The translations under genes and the position numbers were made by a program. From Candidatus Streptomyces philanthi (lineage in GTDB: Bacteria; Actinomycetota; Actinomycetes; Streptomycetales; Streptomycetaceae), in contig CP073042.1 in NCBI GenBank assembly GCA_018114805.1, positions 5,997,501 to 6,061,500 on the forward strand: a stretch of DNA of 64,000 nt, given 5' to 3'. The notes under the pieces were generated by a model. That model was not told where the DNA came from. It did no database searches and saw only the letters and a program-made list of their open reading frames with translations. Positions 57,917 through 64,000 of the stretch are shown here, piece by piece (position 1 is the first letter of the stretch; the number at the start of each line of letters is the position of its first letter).

Positions 57917-60654
57917 TCACCGGCGCCCGTCGAAGGGCCTGCCCGTCCGCTCGCGCCCGCGCCGCAACTCGGTGCGCAGCAGCCGGGCCACCGGGTCGAG
58001 CAGGCGCCGGGCCAACTCGTCCATGTCGGGCGGGGCCTGGGCCGCCTGCTGGGGCGCGGCGGCCCGGGGAGCGCCGCCTTCGCCCCGCTCCGTGGGCCGC
58101 GCCTGGTGGGGCGCCCCCGCCCCGGGCGGATGGCCGTCGGGTCCGCCGCCCTCGGGCGAGCCACCCGGGGCCCGCTGGATCACCGGCGCGCTGGGCGGCC
58201 TCGCCGTCACCGTCGCCGCCGAGGGCGGAGCCGGGCGGCCGGGCCACCACGGGCGGCCCGGCCGCGGCGTGCGGCACGGGGTATGTACCGCCACGACGGG
58301 GGCGCCGCCCACCGGGGGCCGTGCCGCGCCCGGTTCGGCGTGCGGCGCCGTCACGGGCAGCGGCCCGATCGGCGCGAGCCCGCCGCTGGCCGCCGTCGGT
58401 TCCGGCCTGACCACGGGGTGTTCGGTCGTATGAGCGGGGGAGCGCCGGATGGGGACGGGGCGCCGAGCCCGTCGGCGGACGCGGCCAAGCCGGCGGTGCC
58501 CTCCCCCGACCCGGTGGACCCGGCCGGCGCCCGCTGGACGGGGGCCGTCGCCCCGGCGACCGGCGGGGCGTGCGGTGCCGGGTCGCGGAGCCTGCCCCGG
58601 GGCCTGGGCGGCGGACGGCGCCGTGGCACGGGGCCAACGGGGCGCCACCACGGGGCGGGTGGCGCGCGGGGGCGCCGCCTCGGCGGCGGGGCGGATGCCC
58701 GGCACCAGCGGACGCTAGGTGAGCAGACGGGCGGTGGCCACCGCCCCTGGCCCGGACTCGCCCGCGCTGCCGCTCACCCCTCCGGCACTGCCGTTCGTCC
58801 CTCCCGCGCGGGGCACGGGCCGGGCCACGACCAACGGGACCTGGCCGCCCACGCGGCGCCCGACGGACGCGGCGGCCCTGGGCACCGCCGGCCGCGCCGC
58901 GCCCCGACCCGCGTGCTCCGTACCGGCCGCCCGGCCTCGCGGTCCGTGCGCGGCGTCGGCTGCCACGGCCGTGCTGGCCGCGGGCCGGGCGATGCGGCTC
59001 GCGGGCGCCATGGGCGCGGGCGCCACGACGCGCTGGACGAGCACGAGCGACACGGTCACGCCGTAGGTCTTCGGCCCGTCGCGGCGGGCCGCGCCGCCCG
59101 GATGCGGGCTCACGTCTCCCAGTAACGGCGCGTGGCCCGAGGTCAGGGCCTCGGCACCCGGGCGCGGCGCGCGGGCCGGCGGCGCGGTGGGCGACGGCGC
59201 GGCCGGTGCCGGAGCGCTGGTCGGCGGCGCGGTGCTCGGTGACCGCTCCGGCGCGCGCTGGCGCTCCGTACGGGAACCCGGTGTGGCGGCGCGCTGCACC
59301 GGCGCCGACAGGTCGGCGCTGGGCGGCAGCGCGGGCAACGGGGCGCCAAGCCCCGTGCGGGGCCCGGGGCGCCGTGGGGTGGGAGCCGTGGGGCTGTTGG
59401 GGCGGGGGCGCGCCGCCCCGTCCCTGGCGGAAGGGGCGGCGCGCCCGGCCACGGTCCGGCGGCGCGCTCGGCGCGGGCGCGGCGGGTCCTCCCGGCCGAC
59501 CCGGCGGCCCGTCCGGGAGGACCCGCCGGCCGCTCGACGGCCTCCGCCGTGCGGGGCCGCACCACCGGCAACGCGCCGGCCACGGGCCTGTGGGCCGGCG
59601 GGGCGCTCGGCGTCAACGGCACGGCGGTCGCCGGCAGGCTGGCCATCGGGGCGCCGAGCGGCGGCCGGACAGCTGACGCCCCGGCGTCCCGGCCCGAGCC
59701 ACCGGCCTCGGGAGCGGCCGACGGGATGGCGGCGGGCCGCGCGACGGTGGTGGACTGTTCGGCCAAGGCGGACCGCGCGGCGGTGGCCGGCCGGGCGGTG
59801 GCCGGCTCGCCGTGCCGGTCAGACGGGGCGCTGGGGCGTACGGGAAGCACGCGCCGTGGCGTACGGAGCGGCGCCCGGGCGACGATCAGCGGACGCCCCA
59901 GGGGACGGGTGCGGACCGTCGGGGCCGCCGCGCGGCGCGCCCCGTCGGCGCGCGGCGTGCGGCTCGCATCGCTCCGGCCCGTGCCCCCGACGCCCGCCAC
60001 GGGGCCGGGGGAGACGGTAACTGCCGGCCCGGCGGACGCGGTTCGCGCCCGTCCGGCGCCGCCGGCGCGTCCGCCGGGCTCGGGACGCCCGTGTCAGCGC
60101 GCCCGGTGACCGGTGTCGTCGCGGCCCGTGTCCGGTCCGGCCCCGGGGTGTACCGGGGTGACGCGTCGGGCACCACCGCGACGCGACGTACGAGGGGGAA
60201 GCGCGGAAGTGCCGGCCGGGGGGCTGGCTGGAGTGAGGCGGGCTCCGTGCCGTTCCCGCTCGGCGCCACGGCCCGTTGAACGGTGTCCGGCGTGGTGGCG
60301 CCGCGCGCCGGTATCGGCCGCTCGAGCACGAGGCCGCGCGACGGAGACGACGGAGACGACGGAGGAGCCGGGGCCGCCCCGCCCCGGGGACTCCCACCAG
60401 CGACCGGTTCGGCGAACGCGGGGCCTGGCCGGGACGCGCCGCCGGCATCCCCGCCCCCTGAGGTCGTCGGAACGGCACCAGCAGCCTCCGGGGCGCCGGC
60501 GCCGGCGCCCGCGCCGGAGCGCGCCGAAGCGGCCCCGCCCCCGGTGGTGTTGGGCGACCGGTGGCCCGGGCGCCTGTTCGTCCGCCTTCGCCGCGGGCGC
60601 CGTGGCCTGGAGGATCTCCTCCAGGTTGCCCGCTGTGACCGTACGGCGCCTCAT
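57917..60654 (-). pseudogene. Long Pro/Ala-rich CIS protein with VQR motifs, many frameshifts
   Basis: A coding stretch of about 912 codons between the two tube genes. The ATG overlaps the tube stop (ATGA) and begins TVTAGNLEEILQATAPA. Most of the length is Pro/Ala/Arg-rich and surely disordered, with a recurring (V/I)QR motif: DTVQRAV, LVQRVVA, PVQRAAT, PVQRAPA, VIQRAPG. The end is a short, folded, helical segment, MDELARRLLDPVARLLRTELRRGRE, which I recall as conserved in eCIS loci. Frames change near 60535, 60050, 59480, 58640 and 58430, and TAG occurs at 58717-58715. The function in the particle is unknown. Confidence 0.65.
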
Positions 60655-61091
60655 TCGACGACGATCTCCTCGAACACGATGGTCACGGTCTCGGTGGCGG
60701 CCGACGACTCGCCCGCCTTCAGCGAGGGGCCCTCCCACTTGGACGCCCAGCCCTGCATGAGCTGGATGCGCCGGACGGTCTCGCCGGTGGAGTCCTTGAT
60801 CTCGATGGTGAGGTTCTGCCGCGCGGTGTCGACGGCGCCGTTGTTCAGCGTCTCCTTGATCCAGGTGGTGAACTCGCTGCTCTTGTCGAGCCCCCGGGTG
60901 ATGGTGATCTCGCCGGCCTGCCGGGCGCCGGGCTGCTTGCGGATGATCTGCTTGTCCTCCGCGCTGACCTGCCGGACCTCGACGACCTCCTCCTCGACGT
61001 TCAGCCCGCTGATCTCCTGGATCGATTCGACCAGGTAGACGCCGAGCTGCACGCCGAAGATATGGGTGGAAAGAGCATCGCCCTCTGCCAT
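60651..61091 (-). CDS. CIS inner tube protein (T4 gp19 family)
   Basis: A 146-residue complete protein. FGVQLGVYLVESIQEISGLNVEEEVVEVRQ, then GARQAGEITITRGLDKSSEFTTWIKETL and the WEGPSLKAGESSAATETVTIVFEEI end match the standard eCIS tube. It polymerises into the hollow needle inside the sheath. It lies directly behind the sheath gene, the usual order, and overlaps the Pro/Ala-rich gene (ATGA). Confidence 0.92.
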   Translation of the reverse strand: MAEGDALSTHIFGVQLGVYLVESIQEISGLNVEEEVVEVRQVSAEDKQIIRKQPGARQAGEITITRGLDKSSEFTTWIKETLNNGAVDTARQNLTIEIKDSTGETVRRIQLMQGWASKWEGPSLKAGESSAATETVTIVFEEIVVE

Positions 61092-61122
61092 GACTGTGTG
61101 TCCCCTTCCCTGCTGTTCCTGC

Positions 61123-62677
61123 TCACTCGTCGATCAGGCTCGTGCTGTCGGAGAACTGGGCCAGTCGGAAGACCACGAACTCGGCCGGCTTGACGGGGGC
61201 CACGCCGATCTCGCAGACCACGCGCCCCTGGTCGATGGACTCCTGCGGGTTGTTGTCGCGGTCGCACTTGACGTAGAAGGCTTCCGCGGCCGTGCGTCCG
61301 AACAGCGCGCCCCGGCGCCACTCCTCGGAGAGGAACGCGCTGATGTTGCGGCGGATGCTCGACCACAGCCGGTCGTCGTTGGGCTCGAAGACCACCCACT
61401 GGGTGCCCAGCAGGATGGACTCCTCCAGGTAGTTGAACAGGCGGCGCACGTTCAGGTAGCGCCAGGCCGGGTCCGAGGAGAGGGTGCGCGCGCCCCAGAC
61501 GCGGATGCCGCGGCCCGGGAAGGCGCGCACGCAGTTCACGCCGATCGGGTTGAGCAGGTCCTGCTCGCCCTTGCTGAGCCGCAGTTCCAGGTCGGTCGCG
61601 CCGCGGGTCACCTCGTTGGCCGGGGCCTTGTGCACGTCGCGTTCGGCGTCGCTACGGGCCCACAGGCCGGCGATGTGGCCGCTGGGCGGCACGGTGGCGT
61701 TGCGGCCGGCGGCCGGGTCGAAGACCCGCACCCACGGCTAGTAGAGCGTCGCGAAGCGGGAGTCGTAGCCGGCCTCGTCCCTGCGCCAGGCGCGCATCTG
61801 CTGGGCGGTCAGGCCGGGCGGCGAGTCGAGGAGGGCCAACCCGGTCGCCCATCTGCTCACAGTGCGAGATGACGGCGAGCTGGACCGTGCGCAGGCCCTC
61901 GGCGTCGATGTCGCCGCGCTGGTAGGCGCTCATCAGGTCCGGCACGGCGACCATGGTGATCTCGTCGATGGACTCCAGGCCGGCGAAGCCGGTCCGGGCC
62001 TCGGAGTCCCCCAGGTACTCGGCCGCGTCCAGCCGCGCGCCCCCGGCCGGCGCGGCGGGCGCGGCCGCCGGTGCGTCTGGCACCGCCACCGTCTGCGCCG
62101 GGGGCCGGCTCTGCGCCGCCCCGCGCTGCTCGGTGACCTCGATCAGCTTCGAGGCCCGGGTCTGGTTGAGGAGGTAGCCCTTCACGTTCTTGCGGGTGGA
62201 CGCCTCGTACGTCTCGACCACCTGGTCGCCCTGGCGGACCAGCAGTCTGAAGCGGTCGTCGGGCGGGTTCTCCCCGTTGGGGTCGGCGATCTCCACGGAC
62301 ACGCCGCTCACCCCGGGCCGGGCCGCGACCAGGAAGCCGCCGAACCCGACCGTCGCCGTCTGGGCCGGCCGCGGCGCGCTCTGCTCGCCGGCTGGCGCCG
62401 ACGGGTCGGTGGCGGAACCGCCGACGCGCACGATGTACGCGGCCCCGCCGCCGTTGGCGAAGTAGCCGTGCACCGCGTGCGGCAGGTAGGCGCCCCGGGT
62501 GAAGCCGCCGGACTGGTGGCTGTACTGCTCCCAGTTGGTGACGAGGGTCGGGGTGTGGAAGGGCCCGTTCTCGGCGAAGCCGACTAACGTGGCGACGGCG
62601 GTGCCGACCCCCTCGATCGGCCGAGCGCCGGACTGCACCTCCTCCACGTACACGCCTGGGGTGAGGTACGTCGGCAT
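61123..62677 (-). pseudogene. CIS contractile tail sheath protein, frameshift plus TAG
   Basis: About 518 codons. PTYLTPGVYVEEVQSGARPIEGVGTAVATLVGFAENGPFHTPTLVTNWEQY is the standard sheath start, and CVRAFPGRGIRVWGARTLSSDPAWRYLNVRRLFNYLE the conserved end. One extra T near 61839 shifts the frame (DRV-ALLDSPPGLTAQQMRAW is the true text), and TAG at 61740-61738 replaces a tyrosine in TLY-stop-PWVRVFDP (TAC to TAG). It carries one TTA codon (62587-62585). The sheath contracts to drive the tube. ATG 62677 has GAAGGAG upstream. Confidence 0.88.
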
Positions 62678-62904
62678 GCTCGCTCCTTCACGCTGGGGGA
62701 CTGGGCCGCGGGCTGGGCCCCGGGTGGTGGCAGGCACAGCTTTTCCGTCCGCTGCCACCGGTGACAGCGGACCGCGGGCCCTGCCCGGGGGCAGCGGCCC
62801 TGCCCGCGCGGTCGCGGCCGCCGCGCGCCGCGTGCAGCCACCGTGGCGCACGGGGCGTGCCAGGGGCGGCGAGCGGCCCGCGCGGGGCTGGCGAGCGGGA
62901 CGGC

Positions 62905-64000
62905 TCAGCGCCCGTTCGCCTCGGCTAGGTAGGGCCCGAACTCGCTCTCCAGCACCAGCCGGTCGAGCTTGCGGTACTCGCGGGCGACCGCCGTCACCAC
63001 CTGGCCCATGGTCAGCCGGGAACCCGACGCGGCGGACAGGTAGGCGGCCGTCACCGCGCAGGCCCGGATCGAGCCCCCGGACAGCTCGAAGCGGTCCCCG
63101 CAGAAGCCGAGGTCCAGATCGCCGTCGCGCGGCACCCGGCCGTTCAGACACCGCTCCCACAGGGCCAGCCGCTGTGCCCGGTCCGGCACCGGGAACTCCG
63201 CCACGACGTCCAGGCGCCGGGTGAACGCCTCGTCCACGTTGGCCCGCAGGTTGGTCGTCAGGATGGCGATGCCGTCGAACGACTCCATGCGCTGGAGCAG
63301 GTACGCCGACTCGATGTTCGCGTGCCGGTCGTGGGCGTCCTTGACCTCCGAGCGCTTGCCGAAGATCGCGTCGGCCTCGTCGAACAGCAGGACCGCGTTG
63401 ACCGCCGACGCCTCGGTGAAGATCCGTTCCAGGTTCTTCTCGGTCTCCCCGACGTACTTGTCGATCACCGTGGACAGGTCCACCACGTACAGGTCCATAC
63501 CCAGGTCGGCGGCCACGACCTCGGCGGACATCGTCTTGCCGTTGCCCGACGGGCCGGCGAACAGCGCGATCACGCCGTGCCCGCGACCACCGCCGGGCCG
63601 CATGCCCCACTGCCCGAGGACCTGGTCGCGGTGGCGGGCCCGTACGGCCAGCTCGCGCAGCTCGTCCCGGGTGCGCGCGGGCAGCACCAGGTCGTCCCAG
63701 CCCACGGCGGGCACCACGCGCCGGGCGAGGCGGGCGAGCCCCGCGCCGTTCTGCGCCCGCACGGCGTCCCGCAGGTCGTCGGGGCCGACGGGCCGCCCGG
63801 CGAGCGCGGCCGTCCGCACGGCCGCACCGGCGGCCCGCCGCGACTGGCCGGAGTCCAGCCGGTGTGCGGCCACCGCCCGCGCCAGCGCTTCGGCCTCCGG
63901 CACCGCCGCGCCGCCGGCCCGCTCCAGCGCCTGCCGCCACCGCGCGGCCTGCTGCTCGGGGGAGGCGGTCGGAACCGCCAGGGTAACCGGCGTTGCCGTC
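62905..64000 (-). CDS. CIS AAA+ ATPase, partial at the window edge
   Basis: The frame is open to the right window edge, so the N-terminus is missing. The 365 visible residues include Walker A GPSGNGKTMSAE, Walker B NAVLLFDEADAIFGKR, the sensor AILTTNLRANVDEAFTRRLD and a C-terminal lid. It matches the Afp15-like AAA+ ATPase of contractile injection systems, thought to assist particle assembly. A 227-base gap separates it from the sheath gene, where a promoter could lie. Confidence 0.88.
   Translation of the reverse strand, partial: TATPVTLAVPTASPEQQAARWRQALERAGGAAVPEAEALARAVAAHRLDSGQSRRAAGAAVRTAALAGRPVGPDDLRDAVRAQNGAGLARLARRVVPAVGWDDLVLPARTRDELRELAVRARHRDQVLGQWGMRPGGGRGHGVIALFAGPSGNGKTMSAEVVAADLGMDLYVVDLSTVIDKYVGETEKNLERIFTEASAVNAVLLFDEADAIFGKRSEVKDAHDRHANIESAYLLQRMESFDGIAILTTNLRANVDEAFTRRLDVVAEFPVPDRAQRLALWERCLNGRVPRDGDLDLGFCGDRFELSGGSIRACAVTAAYLSAASGSRLTMGQVVTAVAREYRKLDRLVLESEFGPYLAEANGR

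Noticed and set aside
1..64000. Genetic-code change (TAG or TAA read as tyrosine)
   Set aside because: Replaced residues also include Trp, Glu and probably Ser; TAG and TAA end a few intact genes (for instance TAG at 7138 and 26703); and most broken genes also have indels. Sequence error is simpler.
1..64000. CRISPR arrays, tRNA or rRNA genes, IS elements, integrases
   Set aside because: No regularly spaced repeats, no cloverleaf or T-loop motif (GGTTCGA with matching arms) and no transposase or integrase motif was found on either strand by reading.

Overview
The window is very GC-rich, with strong third-position GC, GTG/TTG starts, mostly TGA stops, rare TTA codons and DmdR/IdeR-type iron boxes. 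Together with the gene families (bldA-type TTA usage, DmdR-regulated siderophore uptake, Streptomyces-type contractile injection system) this points to a Streptomyces or close relative. No tRNA, rRNA, CRISPR, integrase or transposase was seen.

Left part (1-5.1 kb): the end of what looks like a specialised-metabolite cassette, with an FAD-dependent halogenase, a translationally coupled CPA2 cation/proton antiporter and a PISTGRNWG-type FAD oxidoreductase. The two redox genes each carry one TTA codon. From 5.3 to 17.3 kb lie housekeeping and accessory genes: a PQQ sugar dehydrogenase, a secreted HNH nuclease, a STAS protein with a divergent winged-helix regulator, a TetR regulator, a dialkylglycine decarboxylase with a divergent LysR regulator, a secreted SRPBCC protein, a MarR regulator with a divergent metallo-beta-lactamase-fold enzyme, a thioesterase, a quinone reductase with a divergent TetR regulator, and a secreted RTX-repeat protein. 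From 17.6 to 21.7 kb: a Ser/Thr kinase divergent from an FHA protein, then an alginate-lyase-like protein. From 21.8 to 29.7 kb: an iron locus with a heterodimeric ABC exporter, a siderophore-binding lipoprotein, an ATPase and two FecCD permeases, with two iron boxes. From 29.9 to 39.4 kb: LysE exporter, fused SecDF, catalase, cyclase and small proteins. From 39.6 to 47.5 kb: hydantoinase-type genes (HyuA-like, DUF917, PucR facing hyuA/hyuB). Then come an NTF2-like protein and a beta-propeller phytase.

Right part (50.1-64.0 kb, all minus strand): a contractile injection system operon. In transcription order it encodes an AAA+ ATPase (cut by the window edge), sheath, inner tube, a long Pro/Ala-rich protein, a second tube-like protein, a LysM baseplate protein, a VgrG-like spike, a PAAR tip, a gp25 baseplate protein, a baseplate-J protein, tail protein I, a zinc-ribbon protein, and a zinc-ribbon membrane protein with a galactose-binding-like C-terminus. 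Most neighbours overlap as ATGA, GTGA or TGATG, so translation is probably coupled.

The most striking general property is that about half of all genes are broken by one-base indels or in-frame TAG/TAA codons while the flanking frames remain perfectly conserved. Many indels sit in short homopolymers, which suggests sequencing or assembly error more than real decay, but the raw reads would have to decide. Broken genes are given over their full inferred span and typed pseudogene; if the errors are technical they are ordinary genes.
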